Assembly (NCBI RefSeq): GCF_963966145.1
Contig: NC_091049.1
Coordinates: 21,390,001 to 21,454,000 of the forward strand
Length of the DNA stretch: 64,000 nucleotides
Source of the DNA: Tenebrio molitor
Lineage: Eukaryota; Arthropoda; Insecta; Coleoptera; Tenebrionidae
Direction: 5' to 3'
Of this stretch, positions 10,901-22,600 are shown one piece after another. A program made the translations under genes and the position numbers. The stretch's first letter is position 1. Every line of letters starts with the position of its first letter. Below the pieces are notes generated by a model. It ran no database searches. It saw nothing but the letters and a program-made list of their open reading frames with translations, and was not told the origin of the DNA.

Positions 10901-11984
10901 GTAAGCGAAATGATGTATTGTCTTTTAGGTATTTCTAATCTACTGATATCATCATATCATAGCTATTTTAAACTTAGAGGGTATTGGCAAAATTTATTAG
11001 AAGTTGATAACAGTGTCTTAAATAATTGATTTTTGAAGTGAAACTTTTTGAAGTGAAACTTTTTATGGGAGGGTGTTGAAATTCTGATCGGCAACCTTTT
11101 TGTGTGACGAAAAGTGGTGGGGGTTCTCTCTTTAATTTGGAGGCTTAAAAATGAACAATGAGTTACGCATTTCGATATTGTTTAGTGTTATCGTTGTTTA
11201 TAATTTATTTTCTTCATTAAAATATACAATTTTGTTGTGAATATGCTATTTAAAAGTGATTGATGAATAATTACAATGTTTCCCTGTAATACAAAAGTTT
11301 CACTTCTATCGTGCGTCTTTACGACACATTCTGTTTTTTTTTTTATTAGACTTAACTTTTTGCGACAATAAAGCACGAAATGTAATAATGATGAACATAT
11401 TGAAGAGTTGATTGCGATTGCACTATACGGATAACAGATCACGAATCGGCTGTTTAAATCTTACGCTTTTACACGAGTGGTGCGTTTTCAATCGACTCTC
11501 CAACGCCAACTTCGACGCCAAATTGAAAAAAAACACCCTTTACATATTGAGTGAGAATATAAAAGTTCGGTTCCTAGACTACTCGATTAGGCTAGATTTA
11601 ATTCTCGCTGCTGGTAGATCACTAAATTCATAGTGAACCTCAAAAAGTAAAACAAAGTAATTTTAACAAAAATCTCTTGACACAATGCACAATTTTCCTG
11701 ACAATTAAAACGAATCCTTATTATCTGGCCGGGCGCGACTCGATTATTTTTTTATACCTGCGTTAATGCAGTTAAGTAATGTTCCAGTCTTTCTTAATAG
11801 ATATAGGAAATAGTTTTAAGAAATAGTGAAATACAATTGATAAAAGAGGAAAACCAAAAGAAAAACACTGTATCGTGAACAAAAAAGAAGAATTTATATT
11901 TATACAAGTTTATTCACCGCAGAGTTCCTACGAAAATTTAATGTTATGCAGCACAAAATACCAAAAGCTTAAATTGCTAGATAC
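10901..11984. other. Intergenic with a MITE fragment
   Basis: Apart from the fragment at 11408-11541 and a short direct repeat of TTTTTGAAGTGAAAC (11032-11063), nothing was recognised. Confidence 0.45.
11408..11541. mobile_element. Right-hand fragment of the 2030-2209 MITE family
   Basis: It shares GCTGTTTAAATCTTACGC, the ACACGAGTGGTGCGTT block and the right end AACACCCTTT with 2030-2209. The left inverted arm is missing. Confidence 0.8.
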
Positions 11985-13463
11985 TGAAACGTTTCGACTT
12001 CCTTGACTTTTCCTCGATGAAACTTTCCTCCCTCATTTGGTGTATTGTTGGTTGCCGTATTCCCTCGGATGAAATTTTGCGGAAAAATACGAAACAAAAA
12101 TAATGAGAAAAGAAATATTTATCCATTCTACGTTGTGTTTTATTCTTCATTTTTGTATTAGGTTCTAACGAAAGGCCGTACCTTCGGAAGGTTTTTCAAA
12201 AATGAAATTAAAAGGATTGAGCACACCTCACTTAAATTTTATTTAACAAATAATCCAGTGTGGTGGTATTTGGTCCCAACAAATTATTGAAATAAATAAA
12301 TGAATTTAATAACAGAAGTTGGTGGAAATTTTTATTGATTGATTGATTGATTGATTCAATGAGATTTGGCTTGTGTCCCGTGAATTGAGATGTGACTCAT
12401 GAATAAATGACTAAGCTGGGCAAATACAGAAATTTCTGGCGCGAACAGCATTATACGAGTTTGAGATGCGAACTATGTGATTCGATTTAGATTTGAATTA
12501 TTTCCCCAATTAAATGGAACCCGACGCGATGCCCTGGAACCTCTCAGTCTAGCCTGGTCTAATAAAGGGTAAAATAAAAGGGGTAAAGGTTCTAACAAGC
12601 TTATAAGGGTACCTCTCTTTACGTGTCAGCTCTACCTAAAGGGTCACTATCCACCTAAATTTGGCGATGGCTCTTTGTGTTTTACGCCGGACCAACAGCT
12701 AATTGTGAATGATGGACACTCGCGGTAGCTTCCTCCGACCGAGAGAAAGTCCCAAAGCGACGAATAATAAATTAAGATGTCCCCTTCTTTATAATAATTA
12801 AGGTTCGGATTTTGTGTAAAAAACATCTTTTTTGTTATTAGGAATATCAACCCTATATTTTGAATATATACATTCTACACTGAAATAATGAGATTAACAA
12901 TAAAAAAAATCACATATTTTATATAAAACATGGTTTCAGTACATATTTTTAGTTTTTGTACATAAAGTGAATATTTTCTTCTTTTTCGACATAAAATCGT
13001 ATATTTTTGACAAATTCTTTAGTTTATTACTTTATTACGGTCTCCGACAGTGTTCACTGGAATTATTCCCACTGACAAGATAAGAAATGCAACTTATTTT
13101 AGTTTCTGTGAATTCTGTTGATTTACAAGTAGAATTATATTTTACAAGCCGAGGGTCCATTGTAGGTAACCCAGCTACTTTACCTGCAGTTGCGTCGGAT
13201 TTCTATTAAAAGCCTTTGAACCCTTTTACCGCCTTTACTTACTTACTTGTTATAGGTTCGAATTTCTTTCTTGTTTAATGCTATATTAACTGTTCCAAAA
13301 ATTACTGACAACCCTATATTTCCATTGGTTGAAATACATCCCACTCTCTTCGTATCTACTGTTTAAAAGATTTTGCAAACAATTTAAGAATTATACATAT
13401 TTGTTTGTCATCTGACTCATCTGAGGTCTGAGCGTGCGAAAGTAAAACTCAATAAAATTCAAA

Positions 13464-14800
13464 ATGCCGAAAGCGAATGGTTGTCTTGTGTCTGTGTGGA
13501 TCAAAAATCATCCAGAGCTAACTTTGGAGAAAGAAGAAGTATTCTGTAAGGCCTGTGGAAAAGTGGTAAGTTCTCATTAATTATATAATTATATAAAACT
13601 TAGTTTAATAACGACTTATTTTTAATACATAATTTTTCGAATAATTTTTAAAACCAAATATAGCAACTTATTATTTGGATTATAATGTTCAACTAGTTAA
13701 TAGAAGTATGAATTTATTTTTAAGGTAACATGTAAGAAAAAATCACAAATAGACCAGCACGTCGCCACCTGGAAACACAAGAGTGCATGTGAGAGAATAA
13801 AGAAGACAAAAATTTTGCAGACTTCTTTACAGCAATGTATTTCGTCGGCATCTTCAAGAACAGCCGATCAAAAGGACTTCAATTTGCGGTTATGCGAAGC
13901 GCTCTTAAGTGCAAATATACCCTTAAATAAGGTACAAAATCATAAATTTAAACAGTTTTTGGAAACATTTTGCAAGAAAAATATACCCCACGAAAGTACG
14001 TTAAGACAAAATTATGTATCGAAAATGCTCCATTGTAAAACACTCGTAAATATCATAACCTATCATCATGTTGTATGACATTAATTGTCATTTTTTCTTG
14101 TTTTTTTCTCTGATTTTTTTTGACACTTTGTTGACATAGGCATAATCAGGCAGGGAATTTTTTTAAATTTGTGACAATCTAACCAAATTTTGAAATGACA
14201 TTGACGACCAAAATTTATTGTTCGCGACAGTACATGATCAAAGTAGGTGCAAATTTAAACATTTTTTATAAGAATTTCATTCACGTGACTTTTTTAGCAC
14301 ATGGAATAAATAGAGTTGCCGATGAAATTAGATGTCAGTTTCCATTAGTTAATTCTTTAATTTCGAACGTAAAAAAAATCTTTATCAAAGCACCTCTTCG
14401 AGTCTAAGTGTGTAAAGAAAAATTGCCGAACGTCCCCTTGCCTCCAGAACCAGTAGTTACAAGATGGGGAACCTGGTTAGACGCAGCAATATTCCAGGCC
14501 AATCACTATAGTCATATAAAAAATATTGTGTTAGATTTTTCAGATTCAGCTGAATTAAAAAATCCAAAAGTTTATTCGAAAACCGTGAGCTTATAGACCA
14601 GTTGGCGTGCATTAAAGCTCACTATGGTTTTTAAGTACCTTAATTAAAAAATTAGAGACAGATCAAATGTCTTTATGCGAATTGAGTGTTCAAAATTTAG
14701 AAAAACATTTAATTATCAACTGGTATAATAATAAGTTAAGTAAATCAGATTGTGAAACTGAAGACTTTTTGAGTTATACCCATAGTATGTACTTAGGTTT
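13464..14800 (+). pseudogene. hAT transposase (CGGBP1-like N-terminus), broken
   Basis: Exon 1 (13464-13565) joins exon 2 at 13725 in phase 0 through GTAAGT...TTTTAAG. It encodes a BED-like zinc finger (FCKACGKVV...HVATWKHK) followed by NIPLNKVQNHKFKQFLETF, which resembles the CGGBP1/hAT N-terminal region. The frame is then interrupted by a MITE at 14021. Downstream frames give FLAHGINRVADEI and VTRWGTWLDAAIF, conserved motifs of this hAT group, then a stop and a C-terminal piece up to about 14800. The part between the N-terminal region and HGINRVADEI is lost, so it cannot encode an active enzyme. Confidence 0.8.
14021..14230. mobile_element. Left-truncated CTGTCGCGAGCA MITE inside hAT gene
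   Basis: Sequence from GAAAATGCTCCATTG onward matches 5732-5883 and ends TTCGCGACAG followed by TA (14231-14232). The left 48 bp are missing. It replaces part of the hAT coding region. Confidence 0.75.
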
Positions 14801-14853
14801 AATTATTATTAGTTATTACATTATGTAATTATTATTGTTTTTATGTCCAAATA

Positions 14854-15085
14854 CCGGGTGATCAAGAAGGACTGTTTAAGTTGGCAGTACAATTAAGAAA
14901 ATGTTTTAATTCGATTATTTATAACACTGCAACTGGATATGTTTTGTTGGTTTATTTGACAAATATCTGATATAGATATTATCATTAACACCGACAAGCC
15001 ACCAACAAGCGGAAGTTACTCCTGTTATACGATTTAAAATACGATCCAGTGTTACCAACTTAAACAGTCCTTCTTGATTATCCCG
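14854..15085. mobile_element. MITE, CCGGGTGATCAAGAAGGAC family
   Basis: The left end CCGGGTGATCAAGAAGGAC and the inverted right end GTCCTTCTTGATTATCCCG are flanked by TA (14852-14853, 15086-15087). The arms extend about 31 bp, to AAGTTGG/CCAACTT. A relative lies at 61046-61327. Confidence 0.85.
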
Positions 15086-15780
15086 TAGTATGTTTTAATT
15101 ACATTTTGTTGTTTTACTACTTTTTCCTTGATTTCCAATTAACAAAGTACCATTTAAATAAAATACATAAAAATACATAAATTGTAGAGAGGAAGAATAT
15201 ATTTGACATATTTCTTGGATAAACGTGACATACGAGTATTTATGTGAATGCTTGAAGCATTTTTTGTGCATAAAAATCCGAACTTTAATAATAATTTAAA
15301 CTACATAGATCGCCTTGTCGAGAGCACGTTTCCCCAATCGGTAAATGCACATACTTCGCGATAAAGAAATTAATTCAAGAATCTAAAGAGTCACGTGGTC
15401 ATCAAATGCTCAAAGAAAATAATATAATTTTTATTTTAACACGATAGTTAACTAATGTTGTGTGAATAATTAAACCGAAATCACAATTTAAGTACAAGAA
15501 TTAGAAAAATAATTTACCTTGTAAATGTAAAGCACGTGGTCACAAAATGGCTGCTGGAGGTAACGAACGTACCTCCGGCTACTTTGGAGATCCCACATTC
15601 GGATTTATCATTTCTGGCGCACTCCACTTTCGCAACCCCTTCTTGACCAAAGTGACTACTTTACGCCGATCGCGACACCCTTTCGAAATCTCTAGAACTT
15701 TTGAAATTACAGTTTCCGTTTTTCCACCATTATTTTAAATGTTTAAATTTAGACTTTTGTTAGGACCAGACCAAATGTAC

Positions 15781-16171
15781 AGCTAATTTCAAAATTATCG
15801 AGTACACCTCAAAAATCAAGAAGTCGATGTATTACAGTTTTTTCCACATGTGAAGATGCCTTTTTGAAATTTGGACGTCATATTTTTATACAGGTTAGGT
15901 AAATTTGACAACATAAATGTCGCTGACATTTTAGAGCACCATAATATTGTTTGTTTTATCCTCTCTACATGGTGCTCTTCGCGATGTTATAATATTGGGC
16001 TACCCTCCGGATTGATCACACTTCTTCTCATTTGGAAAGAATGACCACTTTCGCGTATTCGGTTAGATTAGGCATTTTGTTTGTCAAAATTGACATTGAT
16101 CTTTGACAAAAAATGTAAGTGCATTTTACACTGTAGAAAATTAGGTGTACTCTATAATTTTGAAATTAACT
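15781..16171. mobile_element. 391-bp MITE with GTAC target duplication
   Basis: The ends AGCTAATTTCAAAATTAT and ATAATTTTGAAATTAACT are inverted copies with one mismatch, continued inward by GAGTACACCT/AGGTGTACTC. GTAC flanks both sides (15777-15780, 16172-16175). The tandem copies of the same LTR at 37.66 and 39.65 kb have no insert there, giving two empty sites. Confidence 0.85.
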
Positions 16172-16415
16172 GTACATAATTTGTTCTTGAATTAAAACTC
16201 TGAAAAACAACACTAAATTACTGACTCTATTCAATAATAAACCCCAACATCAAGAAACAAACACAATTAAAAATGGAACAAACATAATTAAACAGGAACG
16301 TTGTTACGTAAGTGTCATGTCATGCAACTAAATTCCATTGACGTGCTACTTCTAAAAATTGTTCTACATTGGTTTGATTCCCCAAAACTGTTCTAATTAA
16401 TAATTAATTAGTAAT

Positions 16416-16421
<6 letters not shown>

Positions 16422-16446
<25 letters not shown>
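16422..16446. repeat. (CT)n microsatellite
   Basis: A simple CT run of about 24 bp inside the LTR. The homologous copies at 37.2 and 39.25 kb have a shorter GA run at the same place. Confidence 0.9.
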
Positions 16447-17124
16447 TACTCACACCTCTGATTTCTAGGACTCCCTCTCTTTACCGTTACCCTGTTGTCT
16501 CTGTTTTCTACCGACTCCCTTTCTACGTTGCTTTGTTACTTTTCTAACTAAAAATGCAAACGATTCTAGTTATTTTCCACGATAAAGCGCTCTGTTTCTC
16601 ATTTACAATTCTCGCCCTTTAATTACAAATATGCCACAAATTTGAGAATGCTAAAAAAAGTAAATTAACCTAATGAACATTGATTTGGTGGTTCCCTCAA
16701 TTTGAAACCTGCTAATATCAAATTCATTAATTCAATTATCCCCTGATTTTAACTGGACTCCCCAAATTGTCGAACGAGTAAATTTTGCAGTGTTTCTTTT
16801 CCCATAAAAACTGTTATCTTTGTGTTGTGTTCGGACCGGGCGCGTACCTGCATTTTCAAAGAAAGGTTGACAGATTTCACTTGAGGAATGTGGTACCACT
16901 CTTGCCGACAAAGATCAATAAAATTTACAACTGACCAGCATTTCCGTCGCAAATGAACGGTATTTAAAATATTTCGTTGAAATTATTTTAAAATTAAAAT
17001 TCTTAATTTATCGAACGTATTCGGACTGTTACAATACCATGTTTAAAGTTTTACAAATAAGGATTCAAAGTAGTTTCGTTTAAAAGTGAAAATGACATTT
17101 TGTGCTCCGTGTAAGGTTACACTG

Positions 17125-17677
17125 GTCTACAGTGAAAAAATATTCTGAATAATTTTAACTAATTTTTGCTTGTCTACCCATGCTGAATACGAGTTGATAA
17201 GTAAAAGTCATTTATTAGTTTAAGTTTTCATGATACTTGATATCAATGATATCTTCCAAATTTAATTAACGATCCTAACTTCCTTGAGCTTGATAATACT
17301 GATATTGACTAGTTAGTTGGCATCAAACTTTGAAAATATTGTGTTTTAGTGCTCTGTTCTGTATTACTAAGTGATAAAAGTGTTAAAAGTAAAAAAAATA
17401 ATTATATTTTATAGCAAAATGTCTCTTTTAACACTTTTATCACTTAGTAATACAGAACAAAGCAGTAAAACACAATATTTTCGACATTTAATGTCAACTA
17501 ACTAAGTAAATATCAATATTATCAAGTTCAAGAAGGTTAGGATCGTTAAATTTGGAAGATATCAGGTATCGTGAAAACTTAAAATAATAAATGACTTTTA
17601 CTTATCATCTCGTATTCAGCATGGGTAGACAAGCAAAAATTAGTTAAAATTATTCCGAATATTTTTCCACTGTAGAC
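17125..17677. repeat. 553-bp near-perfect palindrome
   Basis: The left arm starts GTCTACAGTGAAAAAATATT and the right arm ends with its inverse, AATATTTTTCCACTGTAGAC. The similarity continues inward through GCTTGTCTACCCATGCTGAA / TTCAGCATGGGTAGACAAGC to an AT-rich centre near 17401, giving arms of about 270 bp. There is no open frame. It could be a fold-back transposon or a local inverted duplication. Confidence 0.9.
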
Positions 17678-17832
17678 GAGTATTATTGCTGGACTGTTTG
17701 TCGAGATGTTACAGAAGCAGAATACAGTATATACAGAATAATATAGAGAAGAACAGTATGATTTCTGTTAATTTTTGCAAAAATCTTGCAATTTTTTTTT
17801 TCTAGAAAACGGAAACTAATTTTAAGTATATA

Positions 17833-18418
17833 CAGGGTGTTTTCGAAGTTGAGGTGTTCCTTTTAACATGTGATAGTATGCGTTGTTCTAAAGAGTTTTA
17901 GTCAAAATCACCTTAGTAAAATGTGTACGGCAATGAAGATACAATAAGTTAATTTTTTTGAAATTTTTGAAACCGGTCCTGCTCAAATTTGCGATGATTT
18001 GTTAGAAATTAGAATTGACAAAAAAAAATCAAATTAGCATGGACGTTAATCGAAAATACTGTCAGAGTTGTCACCTAATTAGTCGGAATTGCTTTATCAT
18101 TACGAAAATAATGAGCCCACGGATATGTTGCTAATGTATATGGGCAATATTATCACGTTATCAAAATGCAGCTGCGGCGTCCAGAGAGTACGCAGAGCGA
18201 TTTCCAGAAAGATACCATCCTGGGCCACGTCAGTTATGATCTAGTTCAGCGGAGAAATAGACAGGACCGGACTCAAAATTTTAGAAAACCATAAAAATAT
18301 ACAATAAATTATCTCCGTTAATACAAACATTTTACTAAGAAGATTTAGGCTAAAATTCTTAAGAATAATGTATAGTACCTAGTGTTACAAGGAACTCCTC
18401 AACTTCGAAAACACCCTG
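17833..18418 (+). mobile_element. MITE derived from a DUF4817-type element
   Basis: The ends CAGGGTGTTTTCGAAGTTG and CAACTTCGAAAACACCCTG are flanked by TA (17831-17832, 18419-18420); the arms run about 38 bp. At about 18165-18236 a plus-strand frame reads QNAAAASREYAERF then PERYHPGPRQ, the N-terminal helix-turn-helix signature of this transposase group. The rest of the gene is absent, so it is a deletion derivative. Confidence 0.85.
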
Positions 18419-18690
18419 TATTATAAATTTTGTATTCAGCATATGAAGATTAATAAAAAAAAGTACTTTACGCAAAGAATACTTTTTTAAAGTCAAAATT
18501 ATAAGAAGAAATAATGAAAGAAATCAATGTTAGACTAAAACGCTAGAAATAAGCCTATTTGGGTATCTTTAAGAGTAAACATGTGCAGCTTGAACAGTAT
18601 TCTTACGCCATTCACCAAAGATCAGAATCATGTCTGTTTTTTCATCGTTTGAATATATGATAAAATCGCTTAAAAACTGACGTACAATGA

Positions 18691-18881
18691 GGGACATGGA
18701 ATCCTGGGCAGTCTGCTATTGTCATTTCAAAAAGTGTCAATGTAAATGCACCTTTACTGTCATTATGATTGATATTTTCAAAAAAACTGTCAAATTAATT
18801 TAAGCTTGTTTATGAGTAGCTAAGGTATGGTTTAGAAATTTTGACAACTGAATGACACATCTGCCCAGTTTTCCGTGTCCC
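18691..18881. mobile_element. Small MITE with GGGACA ends
   Basis: GGGACATGGAATCCTGGGCAG faces the inverse of GGGACACGGAAAACTGGGCA at the right end. No gene is present. Confidence 0.65.
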
Positions 18882-19633
18882 CAATAGTACGAATTTTTTT
18901 ATTATGAATTTTTTTACTCTGAAAAAATTGACAATGATGCCATCATGGATTATAAATTAAAAATTAAATCAAGGCGCTGGCGCTGTTTTAAACTGTATTT
19001 TGTCTTGGATAACATTAAATTTTCACGGGAAGTCTACAGTGAATAACCCTGTAAATAGGGCATTTCACGAGGGATAACGAGTCCGACGGAATTGAAAATG
19101 CAATCCACAATACATTTGCAAAGTTAGCGTGAACATAAAACATATTTAGCTGTGCAGTTTCGTAAATTTTGATATAAACGTCATTCGCTTGGTTAAATGA
19201 ATTTGTGAAAAAACGAAGAGTTTTTGGGAAACTGTCTGCATAAACGCGGAACGCCAGAATACATTTTAATCGTCGTATTTTAACTTTTTCGTAAATGTCA
19301 GTTGTGACAAATGAAATTATTAGAAACAAAGCCATCATGGATTAATAATTTCATTTTAAAACAATACTATATTTAAGATAGCCACGTTAACTTTGGAAAT
19401 TTACTGTGGCTAAATTGTTTTTGTTGATTCCCAGATGGCGCCACAATATATAGTTTCATATTTAAACATTTCGGGTGAAACACCAATAGCTTAAACTTGG
19501 CTTATGTAAAATGAGATTTTTGTTATAATTAATCCGATTTTTTATTTCTTCTCCCGTAGAATGATGATACTTAAAACATGCTATTTTTGAACAACTGAAC
19601 GAGTTCTCTGAATTTATTAATTTTAGGAGATTC
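18882..19633. other. Upstream region of the ABCA gene
   Basis: No coding exon was recognised. GCCATCATGGATTA occurs twice (about 18940 and 19330). An acceptor-like TTTTAG just before 19627 hints that the first coding exon is preceded by an untranslated exon, which would lie here or further upstream. Confidence 0.4.
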
Positions 19634-22600
19634 ATGATGTGGCGAGAGTTGAAGTTAATTTTATGGAAAAATTTACTTATCCGGAAAAGACACTGGGTTT
19701 TAACGCTGACAGAAATTTTAATACCGATTTTACTGTTCACTTTAATTGCTTACGGCAGATCCAAAATAAGTGGACTGAATAAAATTGAAATAAAAGACCC
19801 TACTTATCACGAAAAAAGTGAAATAGACAAGATTAATGCTCGTTTGGGAGTTGGGGAAATGAGTTTATGGTACTCTCCATACACCGACTTCACCGAGGGC
19901 ATAATAAAAATAGTTCAAGAGAAGTTTCAAATACCAGAAGAAGGTAATTTTATTACGTACTTTATAATTTTAACCAACTAAGAATTTTACCAACAGCAAT
20001 CAGAGAGTTTAATTCAAAGGAGGATCTCTTAAAACAATTTGGAAAAAATAACACTGGTACCATTGCTGTAGTTAATTTTATCGGAAATGATTGGATAAGA
20101 CTGAATTATGAAATCGGAATATATGATAAATACTTCACATGGAATACAGACAAGCTTTTCATGCCTACGATCATTGAAGATGATGCTAGTATGTCTTCTT
20201 TGTGTCAGTCTTACATAAATTACAATATCTTTGTTCTAGAAGCGTCAAGGTATATTGTGAACGGTTTCGCTGCACTTCAGATTGCCATAGATCAGGCATT
20301 TATAAAAATACATACATCAGAAAAGGACAACAAATATAAAAAAATGATTTTTTCCATTCAGCAGTTTCCAGATCCACCACAAACGTTGGACTCAGGATTG
20401 AATCAATTCTTTATATATTTTCTACCATTAATCACCATTTTTAGTTTCATATTTTTATTTCCCGCTGTAGTTCAACGTGTAGGAGAAGATACATGTTCGG
20501 GAACAAAGGTTATTATTAACACGTTAGTTTGTGGATTGATCCTTAATTATGTTATCATTTAAGGAATTTTTAAAAATGGTTGGAATGAAATCGTGGATGT
20601 TATGGCTGGGATGGTTAATGCATGCTCTGCTAACTAATCTGTTCTCAATTGTGGTGGTAATAATTTTGATGAAGGTACCTTTCTGGGGTGTTGCTTATCC
20701 ACCAATCGAGTTTACAAATGGCGTCATCTTATTCCTGTTTCTCTTTTTCTACTGTACGGCAGCAATAACGTTCTGTTTTTTGATCGCCACGATTATGAAT
20801 AAACGTAAGTACAAGTACAAACATCCCCCACAAAAAAAATCTTCAAAAGCTCTTTTTCAACAGAAGAGTTAAAACAGTGCTTATTAAATTATTCGTTTTC
20901 AAACCTTTGTAACAAAATGATTGTTTTGTGTATTGTGTATTAACGCTAATAATATTTTTTACTGTAGCCTCAGTAGCAACTTTGGTTGGAATTCTATTTT
21001 GGATATTTTCTTACTTTATACCACAAACATTAGTAACCTCATGTGATAATTTACAATGGAAATATAAAATAATGTTTGCACTATTCCCTAATATGGCTCT
21101 TCAATATGGGTATTCTGCAGTATCAGTGTACGAGATGAGAGGTAATTTTTTCTATATTCTTCATAATGTCATATCTATTCGATAACATTTAGAAACTGGT
21201 ATCCAATGGAACAATCTGTTTCAATCCGGAAGTAGTGGAGAAGATGATATAACAATGGGACACGTACTTCTAATGTTAACTTTTGATACAATAATGTTCA
21301 TGTTACTCACTTTGTACATTGAAAACGTCAAACCAGGGGAATACGGAATTGCAAAACCTTACAATTTCTTTTTACCGAATGTTAAGAGAGTAAGTTAGAT
21401 TTTTGTTTAAATCCACTTGGAAACAGTTTGTATTTCAGTGGTTCAATAAAATATTTGGAGAGTCAGATGCGACATCAAGAACTTGTTTATTGTATGAACA
21501 AACTGAAAACCAGAAGAATATTTGTATACAGATTAATCAATTGTGTAAAAAATATAATACTACTGTTGCTGTCGACAATTTGAGTATGAACATTTTTGAA
21601 AACGAAATAACGGTATTACTAGGCCATAATGGAGCTGGGAAAACGACGACAATGTCAATTTTAACAGGTACGTAATAAATATTGTATAAAATGTGTAAAT
21701 AATCATGTTTTAATTGGAAAGGCATGATTAACGCTACTAAAGGTACTGTCATAATAAATGGGAAGGATATTAAAAAGGAAACAGACGAAGTCAGGAAAAA
21801 CACGGGACTGTGTCCTCAACTCAATTTGCTATTTCTGGACTTAACAGTTCGCGAACATTTGAAGTTTATAGCGATGGTATGAAATCTTATAACTAGGACA
21901 GATTTGTATACTTACTTTTAATATTTTCAGTTGAAAGGATCAGACAATATTGATCGTGAAGTAGAAGACTTGTTAGTAATGCTTGGTCTTGATAAAGAAG
22001 CAAATAGTATGGCTTGTACTTTATCGGGAGGAATGAAGCGGAAATTGTGTCTCGGAATGGCGTTAATCGGTGATTCTAAAGTGAGTGATATGAACAATTT
22101 CTTTTGGGGGTATCCCTTGAAAGAACATACAACATGAGACATTTGTTTCGTCGTGAATTTTGCAAAAACGTTTTCTTTTATTTTAAGGTACTAATTTTGG
22201 ATGAACCTACGTCTGGTATGGATCCAGAATCGCGTAGGAAGATTTGGAACTTGCTTTTAGAATGTAGAAAGACCAAAACAATTTTGATAAGCACCCATTT
22301 TATGGAAGAAGCGGACATATTAGGAGATCGCATTGCAATTATGGCTAACGGTTCCTTGCAGTGCTATGACACTCCCATGCACTTGAAAATTCGATATAGT
22401 AATTGAATTTGGTTTTTTTCTGTATACACAAAATAATTCATGAATTTGTTTTAAGATACTGGCTACCACCTGTCATTAATGCTTGCTTCGAAACACTATC
22501 TTGACGACATATCAAGAGAAATTTCAATGCAAGTGCTGGGAGCGCACTTGTTACGAGAAAATAGTGATACCTTTGTTTATTTGTTGCCACTGAGTGAGAA

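Larger units (their letters stand above)
12800..15285 (+). mobile_element. hAT transposon inserted in the LTR
   Basis: The ends AAGGTTCGGATTTT and AAAATCCGAACTT are inverted. TAATAATT lies immediately left (12792-12799) and again at 15289-15296, with three extra bases at the right junction, so an 8-bp hAT-type duplication with slippage is likely. The flanking LTR is colinear across the insertion with the copy at 40.15-40.22 kb. The element carries a broken hAT transposase gene and two MITEs (14021-14230 and 14854-15085). Confidence 0.75.
11985..17033 (-). mobile_element. Solo LTR of about 2.2 kb, split by later insertions
   Basis: On the minus strand the repeat starts TGTAACAGTCCGAATACG at 17033 and ends CGAAACGTTTCA at 11985. 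Exact ATAC target duplications flank it (11981-11984, 17034-17037). After removing the hAT element (12800-15285) and a MITE (15781-16171), about 2.17 kb remain, colinear with the plus-strand copies at 36286-40868. TG...CA ends and a 4-bp duplication indicate a Gypsy-like LTR that is unusually long. No internal region is attached. Confidence 0.8.

Noticed and set aside
15547..15738. 63-aa frame starting MAAGGNERTSGYFGD, with relatives at 37.7-37.9 and 39.7-39.9 kb
   Set aside because: It looked like a conserved small gene, but each copy sits at the same place in the repeated LTR and the frame is not kept consistently (stops and frameshifts differ). Conservation is explained by the repeat.
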